Of a stretch of DNA of 64,000 nucleotides, positions 13,201 to 24,378 are shown in pieces; position 1 is the stretch's first letter; each line of letters starts with the position of its first letter. The position numbers were made by a program, and so were the translations under genes. The stretch comes from Hoplostethus atlanticus. Its lineage: Eukaryota; Chordata; Actinopteri; Trachichthyiformes; Trachichthyidae. The stretch is from positions 868,001 through 932,000 of the forward strand of contig JAXDDX010000072.1 of assembly GCA_034670405.1 (NCBI GenBank), in the 5' to 3' direction. The notes under the pieces were generated by a model. That model made no database searches and had not been told where the DNA came from. It saw only the letters and a list, made by a program, of their open reading frames with translations.

Positions 13201-16200
13201 AGCTCTGTTTCTTATCTGTGTTGATCTTTTCATCCACTTTGGAAGGGACGTGATGAGCTGTATCCTGAGCAGTAACATCAGTCATGTCAGGTTTCACCAG
13301 GATATCTTGTACTTCGTCTGACCACTCGTCATCATTGTCTGGGAAGTCTACCTCTTCATTTGTGACAGACTGTTTGGCAGTGAAAGGGGAAGTTTCATCA
13401 GTCAACTCAGCGGAGGTGGTCTGTGATGTCTCAGGTTGTGCTTGAGAGAAATCAGAACTTGAGTCCTTTGACGCATTCTGTGGCAAGTCGGTTTTTGATT
13501 CGGATTCCTGGTGGACCGTTTCAGGATCAGATTTAAGTATTTTGTGTTTGGGAGAGTATTCAGCATCAGAGTCCACAGGTGAGGATGGAGGAGAGTAGCC
13601 TTCCATGAATTCAGTTTCTAAGGGACGTGTCTTGGGTGATTCAGTTTTAGTCACCTCTGGCTGTGGTTCAGTGGTTTTGGGGGCTTCTTCGGCTGAGTCT
13701 TTTACAACTTCATAACCCTCATCTTCCTCCGCCTCAAACTCCATCTCCTCTTCACTATAATTTGGCTCATCGGTTTCAATAACATTGATCGTTGGGACCT
13801 GCATGAGCTTTTTCTCTGGCTTTGCTGGAGGGATCTCCTTTACCTCAGTGGGGAGGGGTTGAGCAGAAGGGGCAGGGGTAGTGGTGGGATCATTTGAAAG
13901 TGCAGGATCAGAGGAGAGAGGGAGGGAGGGAGCAAGGACTGAGGCTCCATCCTCGATGACAGTATCATCCGACTCTCCTGAGCTGTCCACTTCAGTCGCC
14001 TCTGGGGGCTCCAGATCGCCACCCCACAGGGTCTTCTTGGCATCCAAAACAGTCTCTTTAGAGTCAATGGCAGGGGAGAGAGGGGGAGATGGGGAGCCAA
14101 AGCCGGCAGGAGGTGCAGGAGAAGCAGGAAGTGCTGAGTCGAGATTTGGTGGAGCCTGGGCACCAGACTTATCCTGTTGGTCCCACATGTAAGCGGTTGG
14201 TAAAAAGCTGAGGTCAAACTCTGACTCCTCCTCAACGCTAGGCTGCTTGGGTGGCTCAATGAACTGATCTCTCAGTTTTGGAGCTTCAAGAGGAAAATCC
14301 ATGAAGGCATCAGGGACACCAGCAAAAGCTGCAGGAACATCAGGTATAACTATATCTGCCTCCTTCACCTCCTTTGTTGTAGCATTCTTTTCTGAAGCCA
14401 GGGCGCCTTTGTTTAAATCTACAGCATCATCAAAGTCTGGCACTGGAGGTAAATGAGCCCTCATCCAGTCTGCTGTGTCTTCAAACTCATTCACTGGTTT
14501 TAACTCTCCAAGTACTTCAAAGGGGGATTCTGGTGAATCTTGGTCAGCAGAACCTCCTTTCTTCTGGAAAGTTGAGGTGATCGTTTCAGTAGGAGACTTC
14601 TCATAGTGGCGCTCTCTGAAGTGGGGGAAACCTCCATCGCTTCTAAAATCAGGTTCCTTCGTCTTGGCAGCAAGAGCTTCCAATGCCTTTATCCTCTCTG
14701 ACACAGGAGACGTCTTGATCGGTGAATCTGGTTGTCCATCAGGCGGCCCTGCTTCACTCCCATAATTACCAGGTGAGAATGAGCCAGGTTGAGAAGGAAA
14801 GCGAAGGGAGGTGGCCACACCTTCAGAGGGCTTGTCAGAGCCCAGGACCACTCGTTTGTCTGCATTGCCATGCAGGAAAAATGACAACGAAGAGGAAAAG
14901 GGAGGGGAGGGCATATAAATCAGACACTCAACTCCCATGCACTTCTAGTATTATTCAGCAAGGCCTTGGCGTTGCAGCCCAAGCAATCATGCATTGCATC
15001 ATGGAACGGTAATATTTTTATAATGGATGGGATTTCACTTTCTGCATGCTGCTCTTAACCACTGCAGTAAGTTGCCATTAAGCAGCACTTATGGCAACAT
15101 GAAAAATGATTTGTATGATCAAAATGAAGCAGCATCAAACAAAATAAAATTTTACAGCTTGATAATATTGTTTGTAAAGCACTGTGTGGCTGAATGTCAG
15201 TTACGGTTTTTAAATCTATTACACTTGTTACACACTTGCAGGCTTGAAAGCAGTTTCATTTTAGTAGAGCTTTAGTTTAGCGGTGTTCAATCTCTTTACA
15301 TGAATGAAAAACATCCACAATATTCTCTCAGTGGCAAGTTTGGAAATTTTACATTTTCAGTCACTATTACATAAGAGAAGGTAAACAACTGCCAACTGTT
15401 CCTGTACACACCTGTAGCTAAAATAAAAATTGTTTCAAGCAGTTACCAAAGCCTACTGCCAGCAGTATGGACAACTGAGCTGAGCAACCAGGGAAATTTG
15501 GGAAATTCAGCGTGTTGTTTTTTTTTTACTACAGCTGAAATCACTGATGGCAGGGTCCCCCCTGGGTATCCTGTGGGCCACAGAGTCAGATATTCCAAGC
15601 AACTGTTCCAATAATCACATGATCCCTTCGAGCACCCAGTGTCAAACCATCATGACAGGGAATTGGCTGCTATATTGGGAGGTGAACGTCAGCTGCCCAG
15701 CTCAACCTACACAAGCCACACTCCAACAATGTGTCACCAAAGTTTAACTTTGAGCAAAAACTCCAACAGGTATACTGTGTAATTGTTTTTTTCCTAGTAA
15801 ATACAAGGTACATTTTTTCCCCAGGGTTAATAAAAAAAATACTTAATGCTTGTTCATACAGCTTTTTAAGGGCGTGTTCACACCAGGCATATTTGGAGTA
15901 TGTTTGGTATTTGAACTCTGGAGCGTTTGCGCTTTTAGTTCGGTTCGTTTTGAGCAGATGAGAACAATGCCATTCGAACTTAGGGTGACACCAAATAACT
16001 GCAGCAAAATGCCTTAAGATGAGACTCTCAGACCTCTTCCAAGCAAACTGCAATGCGAACAGCGAACAAAGTAAACCTAACAAACTACAGGAAACGACCG
16101 CAAAATGCAAGGTTTTATGGGTTCCCCATGCTAGCATAACAAAATGAACCGAGGCAAACCGCAGCCCGGACTGATGCTGATATTCAACTACTAATTAATG

Positions 16201-19200
16201 TGTTCGTAACTGGTATGAACACCATTATGCTCAACTAAAGTTACAGGGACCAGAATGGGTTACCAAAACTCTGTCCAATAAACAAGCCACATGTGAGTCC
16301 ATGTGACTTTTGTCTACAAGCCCTGGTGTGCTTGTAATTGGGCAGTGTGAAAGTCAGCTTTTCTGTTCAGACTAATAAAACAGTAGGTGTGATTGCACCC
16401 TACAAGAATATTTCAAACTGTTGTTGTCCTTCAAATCCCATCATTACAAAAGAGACATTACATGAACATATTTCCCCATTTCATGTTTTGTTTGTTGTCA
16501 GCATGCCCCCCCCTCAGACTTTGCCACTGGCGCACAACTGACTGGTATACTTTGTCTTGGTCAGGACCCCCGCCTCCCCTCTCATTGAGCGCCACAGTAC
16601 AATGCATTGTTCAAACTAGGCCACATGAATGGACTTTCCATCTGTCCGACAGCGATGTAGTCCTTTGGCCCTGCACTGGTAAACAAATTCTAAAACGGCT
16701 ACTGGTCAAAAGAGTACAGCCATGGATGGAAAGCAGAGCCAGCAGTGCTCGATTAGAACCAAGAACACTTCAACTGGGCTTAGCATACAGGAGGGTCCCT
16801 TTTGAATGTGGTTCGGATAAACCCGTCGACAACCTAATTTTGTAATAGGCCGCTCATGTACCATCTTCCGAATGAGGGCGTCAGTGGCCTTCCACGTCTC
16901 ACTTATGTAATCTGCCCTCTGTAGTAATTGGAGTTGAGTGGTAAAGTACGTGGGCTGGGCATCAAAAACGCTTTTACGAATTAGCAAAAACCTCTCCTAA
17001 ATTGAATAAAAATAGAGCCTCGGCCAGGGTCTCTTTGCAAAATACTCCTGAGAAGCAGGGGAGGAACAAAAGACATTTTTCAGAGAAGTAGGAATGTTAA
17101 TCCCTTCATTGGTATTCAGGCCTTGAGTAATGTTCATTAAAATAGTTTAGTTGGTAAGTGTGGCCTTCCCCACTGAGTTTATTTTAAGATCAAGAGGAGT
17201 ATCCCAAATAAATGACTACAGGCATTTAACAGATGTGCACTTCAAGACAGCACATTGCACTTCAGCATCATTCCTATTGAAGGCCCTGGGATGTTATTGA
17301 TTAAACGTTGCTATCCATGAGCTACGTCTGCTGAAGAGCAGATGAATCAGTAAGAGTAAGAGTTCAAATTCCATTGAGTGCAGTCATGTCATCTCCCACA
17401 AAAAGGTTGGAAGCTTGTGTCTTAGATGTGTGATAACCTGGGAGTGGGCAGACCTTTGTACTTTGTAGTTCAAATGAGTTTTCAAACATTACTCTAGCCT
17501 AGACTTGTAAAATTGTGTTGAAAATTAGAACAAAACAAAAAATCTCACAAGTTAGAAATATTCTAAAAATAAAGCACAAAATAAAAAAATAAATAAACAA
17601 TAGCTAGATGAAAGAAAACCTACTTTTTAAGCTCCAGCATAGATGTGAGACATGCACCAAGCCTAAGAAGCCATAAAATGATAGTGGAGTGGAGGGTGAG
17701 CAGCCACAGGCGATGGCAGGCCCAGACCCCTGGGCGGCAGATGATCCCTCCAGTGCCGCTCATCCTCTGGGGGCCCGACTGCTATTGGGGCTGGGGGCTC
17801 AGATACTAGGGCTGGAGTTAGGTAGGTAGGAAGGACCCCCTCGGGACACCAGCCTGATCCATTTTTAGGCATCTGCTCTTGTGCGTACAAAGTGAACTTG
17901 AACTTTCTTAAAATAAGGTGGCAATCTTGGGATTATCTTGAACTACAGCAAGTGCTGCTGACCTAAATAATGCTTGCTAGCAGCCAGTAAAGACTGAAAT
18001 GGATCAGGATGGATGACTGCTGTCATCTGTGGAGATTTGAGTTTCACAGGTCTTTAATTTGTAGCCGTATATTTATTAGGGGGGATGGGTAAGGACAGTA
18101 GTGGGTTCTGACATGGAAAGATATTTAATTTGAATCATGCACGTTACCACATTCACTGCTTATTTAAATGTAAGATATTGACTGTTGGTGTCTAATGCCC
18201 ATTTGTTCTGTTGGAACATGAGGCACATGGCTCTCTAATCAATAGCTTCCATAGTGCTTAGCTTGGGCATATTAATCTTTACACCACATGTTGAGTATAC
18301 CACATGTAAATAACTGTACAATTCATCTCATCACTCACCAGACTATGGTTTTGCAGAGATTAATGCCCCCCCCCCCCCCCCCCCCAACAGAAAATGACAA
18401 CTACCATATGCCACTGAAAAAGGGGAGGGGCTACGCCACCCTGCTAAATTACAATTAATGTAGCCACTTCGGGCCAGCAGCATTGAAAACGGATGGGACA
18501 ACGGTACAAGGCTTCTAGGAGGAGGGGCGGGTAAGAGCGGTTGAGTTAGGATTGCGTTGGGTTGTTGGTTTCTTTGTGAGCCATTTTAAAAACATCTTTG
18601 GTTTGTTTCTTAAGAGTAGGAGGGGCACTAGAAAGAGGGATGAAGAGCGCATTACAGCAGCAGGCCAGCAAGAGAGATAGGAAAGAGGGAGAGAGAGGTA
18701 AAGGGTAAAAGTGGGAGAGAGAGAGAGAGGTGGGGGGCGGGGAGAGCAGGCGAGCAGCGTAAGAGAACCATACACTTGCCTTGAGGAGACTGAATGAGAG
18801 ATACAGGCGAAGAGGAAAGAAAGGAATCTGAAAAAATAAAAAGGACAGAAGAATGAACATCCTAGAGAGGAATAAAATAAGTCCTATTCGCTGCACCACC
18901 CCCATTAAAATAGTTAGGCCTTGCACTGTCCAACCTTAACAACTCTATATATGCTGTACAAAACTCTACCACGAATAGACCACAAAAATACTTATGTTCA
19001 CTTTATCTTTTCACCCCGATGCCCCATGCATGTGCTCTCCAGATTTACTCCAGTAAACCACCCACAATTATTTTAACATGCACTTATATTTCCTATGCAG
19101 GCAGGACCGAGACAAAAATATAGATATAACTAATAACATAATAACAAGCATCAGACAAAGGCACTTTTCACTTTACCATTGCTATAGGCAAATTAAGATG

Positions 19201-22200
19201 CTTGACACAATTTAACCGACCACTGTTTTAGTTTCCCAGTGAAATTCTGAAGTACTTCTCCCACGGTTTACTCAGCTACTCCAGATGCCAGCCGGGGCAC
19301 CCATATCTCACCAATTGATGGGAATTATGCAACCTTACAAATTTTCTGCCTCACTTCTGAATCTCATGTGATTGAGAACACAAGGTCTCCCTTTGTAGAG
19401 CGCTATCGTCCGACGGTCTCCGTGAATATCAGGGGAGTTATTTGGAGTTTATTGGGAGTGTGCGAATGGGTTGGGAATGCCAGGAGAGAACAACTGAGGC
19501 CTTTAATGCTGAGTAAAGGGCTGTGGATGAGTGAGGAACTTCAGGTTTATCAGGGGAGAGGTGGCAGCCTCCCTTAAGACACTGGATGAGTTCATAGACA
19601 GGCTGGGCAGGTTGGCGAGCCCTTGCGTTGTGGCATTCCATCCCTCAGATTCACACTGCTGTTAACTTCTGACGCACCACACCTTCACTTTTCACCACTT
19701 CCTAGATTTGTCAGAGGCTTTAAGTAGGGTGTGACTAGGTGAGCCACTCCAGCGCGAAAAAGCAATATTCCTAGGCACATTAAAATTAAAAACAGACGCA
19801 TGCATCCGCTTACGTCGCTGTTCTACCAAATGTGTTGTGCTGATCTGCTGAAGAATGCATTAAAGAATCTGTTTTAATTGGCCAAGTATTTTTGCACAGA
19901 AGAGGAATTCGACTTGCTGGGTTGTTTGCGTAGCTCGTTAAACACAAAAAACATAGTATATAAAAACTGAATCTGCAATACAATATGCACATGGCTCTCT
20001 GTTGGAACCTGACTGATTGCACTGATGGGAAACTACGGGAGAGAGAATATTGCACTGGATGCACTGAGTGCTTTGAACGCTGCAAAGGAAAAAAGCTGCA
20101 CACATCAGAGTATAAATAGGTGTCAATATATAACTATACGGCCAGAAAATAGTTTCCTATAAAAGAATAGTTTGTTAAATCCGTTTAACTGAACGTGTCC
20201 AGTGAAAACCATTTTGTAACAATGCCTGACCATGGAAATGATCATCTCTAGGTCTATCTGGGGCAAGGGTTAAACATGGCCTCCATGCAGTAGTAGCTCA
20301 TATTTCCAACACCGCTGATCTTCTATGTCAAATCTATCAGACATGGGGCTTCTTAGTCTTAGGTTTTAAGGTCTTGTAGGGGAGGGGGTTGATGGTACAG
20401 GTAGGGCCTACTGGCGTCTCAGTCATGCCTGCCATTTCTGCCCTGGTCGAGTTATCCAGTGCTGTCCACCCGAGGGCTATTTGGCTGCCTCAACTTGAGT
20501 TGGTGACCTTTGTGATTAGGAAGGGGGGGGGGGAGAGAGGAGGAGGAGCCCAAAATAACTCCCATGTTCTCTGAAGGCCTCGCTAATATCGATGGTAGTA
20601 CAGCCAGATCAGTGGCTACGCCAACTATATCAAAACACCTTCACCTTGGGACTTGCCTTGATCAATGAACTACAGTTGGAATTAACATTTTGAGTTTAGT
20701 AGAATGCTAGTGAACCTAACAGCCTTTTAAGAAAAAACAAATAATCGTAGGTCCAGGAAGTCAATGTGTGCGTTAACGTGCGTCCACACTGACAGCAACG
20801 CGATCAACAGTCCATTCATTTCCTGCTGAGCAACCAGGGAAACACGGCGGATACAAGCCTGTTACACGGCCACACTTCCTTGTTCCCTACCGATGAGATT
20901 GTGTGTCAAGTAAATAGTTGCCTGGCAAGTGCAAAATTGACAAGAAGTTGCTTACAGCCGGTCAAAGCTTCAGTTCTGTACAAACTTTTATTTGAAAGAC
21001 TGCGGGAATAAACGTCTCAAAAACGATGCTAGGAGACCAGTTTCATCCACTGTTAATGTCGATGGTCGATTTACTGAAGTCATTTGAGTTTTTCTGTTTA
21101 TTTTTGATTAATGCTACCTAATTAGTGCTTGCTAGCTAGTTACGTTGACTCATCAAAAAGATGTAATGTTATGAAAGCAATACACAATTTTTCTTGGTCA
21201 AAACTTGCTGCATGAGACCACTACATAGATGGAAGCGGAGCTTCTTGCACCGTGCACAATCGGTCACAATAGAGTGACCCATTAACCAAGTTGCTTGCAG
21301 TGTGTACAAGCAGTAAGGCTACGCCCATTTCTGAGTAGAAGTGCTGAAACAACAGGTATAACCTTGATAAGAAACGGGAAGTGGCCTCGTGGCTGGCTCA
21401 CGCTAGCAAACAATTACATTACCGATGACAATGAAAGACAACTCCCCAAAAGACGTTTTCCATTCAGTCCACATGGAAACTACAGATGGACAGAACGGTA
21501 AAAAAAAAAAAATTAAAAAAAAGCTGGGTCCTGGGGCTTGTTGGCTAAAGCACATACCACATACCCTTGTTGCATTATGTCCCCCCCCCCCCCCCCCCCC
21601 TTTATCCCAATCATTCCTGTCTCTCTGCAAGCAAACTATCAAATAAAAAAGGCACAGAATAGACTTAAAAAATTAAAAACAACAAGAAAATGCTAAATAC
21701 TCTGAAAGGTAGTGGTTCAAACAGAGGTATGAGCAGTATGAATAGTATGTTAGTCTGCACATACTGGAACATTTGTAGGGGGTGTGATGAGCCCAGAGGC
21801 ACTTGAAATAGTGGTGATCTACATTTGCTGAAGAGATGTCAGATAAGACAACAGAGTTATTAAAAGCCCTGAGGAAGATTACTGCTAAAACGTCAGTTGT
21901 GATTCTCCTGTGTGTAAATTTAGGGCGGGGATTTGTTTGGGTGGAGACCACAACATTTTTCCTTGCCTGCGAGGACTTACCGAATACCATTATCTGCACA
22001 TACTGGCACAAAATGACATTGTGTCTGATGTAAACAGTTTCTGGAAGAGAGATTATACTAGTATAACATTGGAAATAGCATTAACAAGATGTATTCTGAG
22101 GTTAAAACGGCCCCTGAATATCTGATGCAATGTAATTCCAGAAATTAGGTCTTCATTTTGAAGTGTGTCACTTCCTTTGTGACTAGTGTCACTCATCATT

Positions 22201-24378
22201 GTGCCGCTGAAGTGTGTTGGGCTCGGTTGAAGAGAGAAGTTGGAGAGGCAGGCCAGGCCATCTGGTAGCTCGCTGGGTATCCAGGCAAGATACACTAGCA
22301 CGGGCGACGAGTGACAACGCTATTCTTCCTGCTCTTACCTGTCAGATTGCTCATGTATTGGGTTTCATGGATTGTTCTGGAGGCTGCAGTAGCCCGATGC
22401 TGCATTCACATCATCTGGGAACGACCGGCACAACGGCGTGATGGTTCAAACATGGTCAAACTTGTCTGACGACATCAAGATTGACATTTTCTGTAGACAT
22501 TGGTTGCTCCTGAACAGCTTTTCACACTTAACAAACATGAACTTAGTGATGTTTTACAGGAAAACATACATTGTAAGGTCAACCACACACCAAATATCCA
22601 GCAAATAGTTGTGTCCTGCTATGGCATTTTAGGAGTTGTGATGAAAAAATTACAAATTGGGGTCCATTGCCGAACCAGGTTTCCAAGAAACATGGACCAT
22701 ACCGATACCAAGAGTATTTTCTAGCAGTATTTATCAGCTGAAAGCTGAGGTGAATGGTATTTTCTAGTAGAAAGCTCATATCTACCATCTTTCCCAGATG
22801 ATATGAATGCAGCGTAAGGTCCAACTGATGTTTTAAGGTGACGCAGCAGTGTTGTAATGGCTGGTTATTATTTGGTCAATGTGATAAATTATTAGACATA
22901 GATCACCAAAGGTCCTGAATGCTCACTGCTGTGGTTTTATTTGTTTGTTTTTTTAGATATGGCTTCCAAATACATTTCTGGGAATTTCTGCTTGATCCTG
23001 ACTTATAATGATTAAAAACCACAAGATCAAATTTGGATTCACTTAGACTAAAGGTGCAGCATGTACCACACCTTTCCATACCCAGTTGACGCCCATGATT
23101 ATGTCATAATTCTATAAAGCTTGCTATCATTTCAATAAACATCCGACTTTGAAAATAATCTCACATTGCTCACATCTAGTGGTTGATTGAGCCTCGGGGT
23201 TTACATTAGATAGCTTTATGGTCGACCTGCCCCTCCCTACTACATAATAACCTGTCAACAGGGTGTATTGTTGTTTTAATAGACACTTTAGACGACACTA
23301 ACCCTGCAAAACCGAAAATCAGACTGAAAAACAGAAGCCTATGGCATTTCGTCGGCGGCAATTTCTGATAGCGGCGAATTTCATTGAGGCGTGAGGTTTT
23401 GTTCTGGGATTGTTTACCATTACTAAGACACCGACACAAAATGGGCAACGCGCCTTTAAGAGGTCCTCCCTTCATTGGCCGTTGCCCAGTAACAATGCAT
23501 CCGCAGTGCAGAACACCGCAACATATAGCCCAGATAACGTTCCTCCACGCCAAAGTCCAGTCATAAATCGTAATTTAATCTGGCCTTGCTATTGGGCAAA
23601 CGTACACACCTCGTATGACATGACTTAAAGACTTTTATGACCCCTCTTCAAATCGGCATTATCTATAATACGCTAAACCGCATTTAATTGAATAAAAACA
23701 AACTTTTCCTTTTGGTTTCCTGTTATTCTCACGAGGTTCTTTCGGCAAAATGCAGTGGTGGGCGGTAGGGAGCGTTGTGAACCATTTCTTAAAGTTGAGG
23801 TATTATTGCCGTTTAGTGAGCAGTCTATCGACCGAATTTACCAGAAGAACCTAATAATTCGTAAAAGCTCGTAAGTCATGTTCTACCAGGTACGCACCTC
23901 TGTCGATAAGCGAGGAGTCATTAAAATGTCACTTTTCTGAAGGGACTTTGGCGTACTGTTCTCTCCGTACGAGAGAACGGCATGCATTGGGACTATGGCT
24001 GCATGAGGCCTGATTGGTAACCTGTGTGTCCAAGTTCACCACAGGTGTTGCCCATAATGGCCGACTTAGGCTAATAACACCGCAAGGGCAAACATATTAC
24101 AATAGATAGACTGAATAGACAAAGCTGGTTTGTACATAACAATGGGAGCAATTATTGAATATTGCCACCTCCAGCTCATGATTGACATGCGGCAGACCTA
24201 TTTAAACGATAACGGGTATTTAAGAATAAAAACGTATCACGTATATTATTAATCATCAGTGAAAATAAGCCTTATGTTATTCCTTACCGGATAGCTTTGA
24301 GTCTTTGGCAGCAGAATTCTGTCCATCGGCAAACCCCTGTGACGATGATATCTGGGCGGACTGAGTCATTGGATCCAT
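514..24378 (-). CDS. rtn3: reticulon 3 (rtn3), 8 coding exons, long and short isoforms
   Basis: ER-membrane protein of the reticulon family. Reticulons bend and tubulate ER, and long RTN3 isoforms act as ER-phagy receptors. Coding exons in transcript order: 24288-24378, 12229-14859, 5954-6161, 4516-4654, 3130-3199, 1374-1420, 691-749, 514-562; all introns are GT-AG and frame is continuous. The full product is 1,097 aa. The 2,631-bp exon is phase 1 at both ends, so skipping it gives a 220-aa protein, like the short mammalian isoform. The C-terminal reticulon homology domain (from about residue 908) has two long hydrophobic hairpins and the block [20 protein letters not shown], closest to RTN3 among the paralogues I remember. 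The 208/139/70/47/59-bp exon series is the typical reticulon pattern. The start is the ATG at 24378-24376 (context TAAAATGG). The 3' UTR runs towards or past base 1. Family assignment is certain; paralogue choice rests on sequence and synteny with men1. Confidence 0.95.
691..749 (-). CDS. rtn3: rtn3 exon, amphipathic C-terminal helix
   Basis: 59 bp, encodes [20 protein letters not shown]; the last codon is split. Acceptor CTCCAG, donor GTAAGT. This is the conserved membrane-surface helix after the second hairpin. Confidence 0.93.
1374..1420 (-). CDS. rtn3: rtn3 exon, end of second hairpin
   Basis: 47 bp, encodes [16 protein letters not shown] between a CTCCAG acceptor and a GTGAGA donor. It is too short to show as a stand-alone open frame and was found by family homology. 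Confidence 0.92.
1540..1740 (+). repeat. GATATAT-family 3' half
   Basis: GGCTTTTCTACCCTGACAAG, CACTGAATACTTGGAATATT and TATCGGCAGCTTCAGCC match the other copies. Confidence 0.6.
2295..2420 (+). repeat. GGGTTCCCAC-type repeat, partial
   Basis: Shares GGGTACTTTTATTC, GCTTCCATAGCCTAAAA and TTTCCACT with 5036-5297. Confidence 0.45.
3130..3199 (-). CDS. rtn3: rtn3 exon, second membrane hairpin
   Basis: 70 bp, encodes [20 protein letters not shown] plus FIL. Acceptor CCCCAG, donor GTAAGG. Confidence 0.95.
3200..4515 (-). other. rtn3 intron with a near-complete GATATAT-family copy
   Basis: Positions 3330-3680 match the long family copies at 53180 and 58812. The remainder (3700-4510) is unique-looking sequence with a GA-rich patch near 3910-3970. 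Confidence 0.6.
3330..3680 (+). repeat. GATATAT-family element
   Basis: Carries TTTTGGCCTTTTACTAAA, CGATATGATGG, ATCAATACTACACCGGTTG and CACTGAATACTTGGAATATT. Confidence 0.65.
4516..4654 (-). CDS. rtn3: rtn3 exon, loop between membrane hairpins
   Basis: 139 bp, encodes [20 protein letters not shown] and then [20 protein letters not shown], the RTN3-like loop. Acceptor CTGCAG, donor GTGGGT. Confidence 0.95.
5036..5297 (+). repeat. GGGTTCCCAC-type repeat
   Basis: Carries GGGTACTTTTATTCTGTGA, GCTTCCGTGACCTAAAAA and, at the end, CCCGGTGGGAACCCC, the inverse of the start word of the copy at 2310. Confidence 0.45.
5795..5925 (+). repeat. GATATAT-family 5' half
   Basis: GCGATATATGGGGTCGATAT, TTGGCCTTGTGTTAAAAAT and GATCGATACTACACTGGTTG. 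Confidence 0.6.
5954..6161 (-). CDS. rtn3: rtn3 exon, first membrane hairpin of reticulon homology domain
   Basis: 208 bp, the standard size for this reticulon exon. It encodes [20 protein letters not shown], then a long hydrophobic stretch and SFRIYK-like residues ([20 protein letters not shown]). Acceptor CCTATAG, donor GTAAGA. Confidence 0.95.
6185..6650 (+). repeat. GATATAT-family element, disrupted
   Basis: The 5' half (6185-6300: ATGTCGTCCACCTCTGATAT) and 3' half (6447-6650: TTCAGAGGATTTTCCACCCT) match other copies but the middle differs. Confidence 0.6.
7186..7217. repeat. (AC)n microsatellite
   Basis: About 16 AC units in an rtn3 intron. Confidence 0.95.
7801..8070 (+). mobile_element. 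TTAA-type MITE, right end missing
   Basis: Starts after TTAA with AAGCTGCACTATGCAAG and shares the inner words (CACTTCTCCGCCCACAGGAA). No matching right end was found downstream; the limit is approximate. Confidence 0.6.
8990..9115 (+). mobile_element. LINE 3' tail
   Basis: TTTTGGCCAGGTCTTGCTCG, AAAAAGAGATCATTGCTCTC and CCTGGTAAAATAAAGGTTAA, a well-known 3' end of fish LINEs. 5'-truncated. Confidence 0.6.
10985..11011. repeat. (GT)n microsatellite
   Basis: Interrupted GT run in an rtn3 intron. Confidence 0.9.
12229..14859 (-). CDS. rtn3: rtn3 large cassette exon (long-isoform region)
   Basis: 877-codon exon, acidic and rich in Ser, Pro and Glu, predicted disordered and cytosolic. Blocks shared with mammalian RTN3 long isoforms as I remember them: [13 protein letters not shown] near residue 84, DSPESPFEV near 138, [12 protein letters not shown] near 322, [16 protein letters not shown] near 810, and [12 protein letters not shown] just before the membrane domain. 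The acceptor is taken as GCATGGCAATGCAG before ACAAACGAG, because it follows a pyrimidine tract and keeps frame with exon 1. The donor is TCAG then GTAACA. The reading frame stays open about 26 codons upstream to an ATG at 14938, so an internal promoter or alternative start is possible. Confidence 0.9.
15870..16222. mobile_element. MITE with GTGTTCACACCAG ends
   Basis: Left GCGTGTTCACACCAGGCAT, right CTGGTATGAACACC, imperfect inverted repeats typical of fish hAT-like MITEs. The inside has no open frame of note. Confidence 0.5.
18366..18385. repeat. run of 20 C
   Basis: Homopolymer in rtn3 intron 1; its length is likely unreliable. Confidence 0.9.
20776..21318. mobile_element. possible inverted-repeat element
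   Basis: GCGTCCACACTGACAGCAAC on the left and GTTGCTTGCAGTGTGTACAA on the right are imperfect reverse complements about 500 bp apart. No other family member is in the window. Confidence 0.35.
21581..21600. repeat. run of 20 C
   Basis: Second long C homopolymer in rtn3 intron 1. Confidence 0.9.
24288..24378 (-). CDS. rtn3: rtn3 coding exon 1 (start exon)
   Basis: Encodes the first 30 residues ([20 protein letters not shown]...), polar and Ser/Gln-rich. It ends CTATCCG before a GTAAGG donor, leaving phase 1. The single trailing G joins either the large exon (giving GAC) or the 208-bp exon (giving GTC). Confidence 0.9.

Larger units (their letters stand above)
14860..24287 (-). other. rtn3: rtn3 intron 1
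   Basis: Intron of about 9.4 kb. Contents: an inverted-repeat element (about 15870-16222), a possible alternative terminal exon (17663-17811), a run of 20 C (18366-18385), a purine-rich GA tract (18620-18850), an imperfect inverted-repeat element (about 20776-21318), a run of 20 C (21581-21600), and an X-box plus CCAAT cluster (23474-23493). The rest shows nothing I can name. Confidence 0.65.

Noticed and set aside
13881..14259. Open frames of over 100 codons overlapping the large rtn3 exon in other frames
   Set aside because: Shadow frames of a low-complexity Ser/Pro/Glu-rich exon; no family resemblance.
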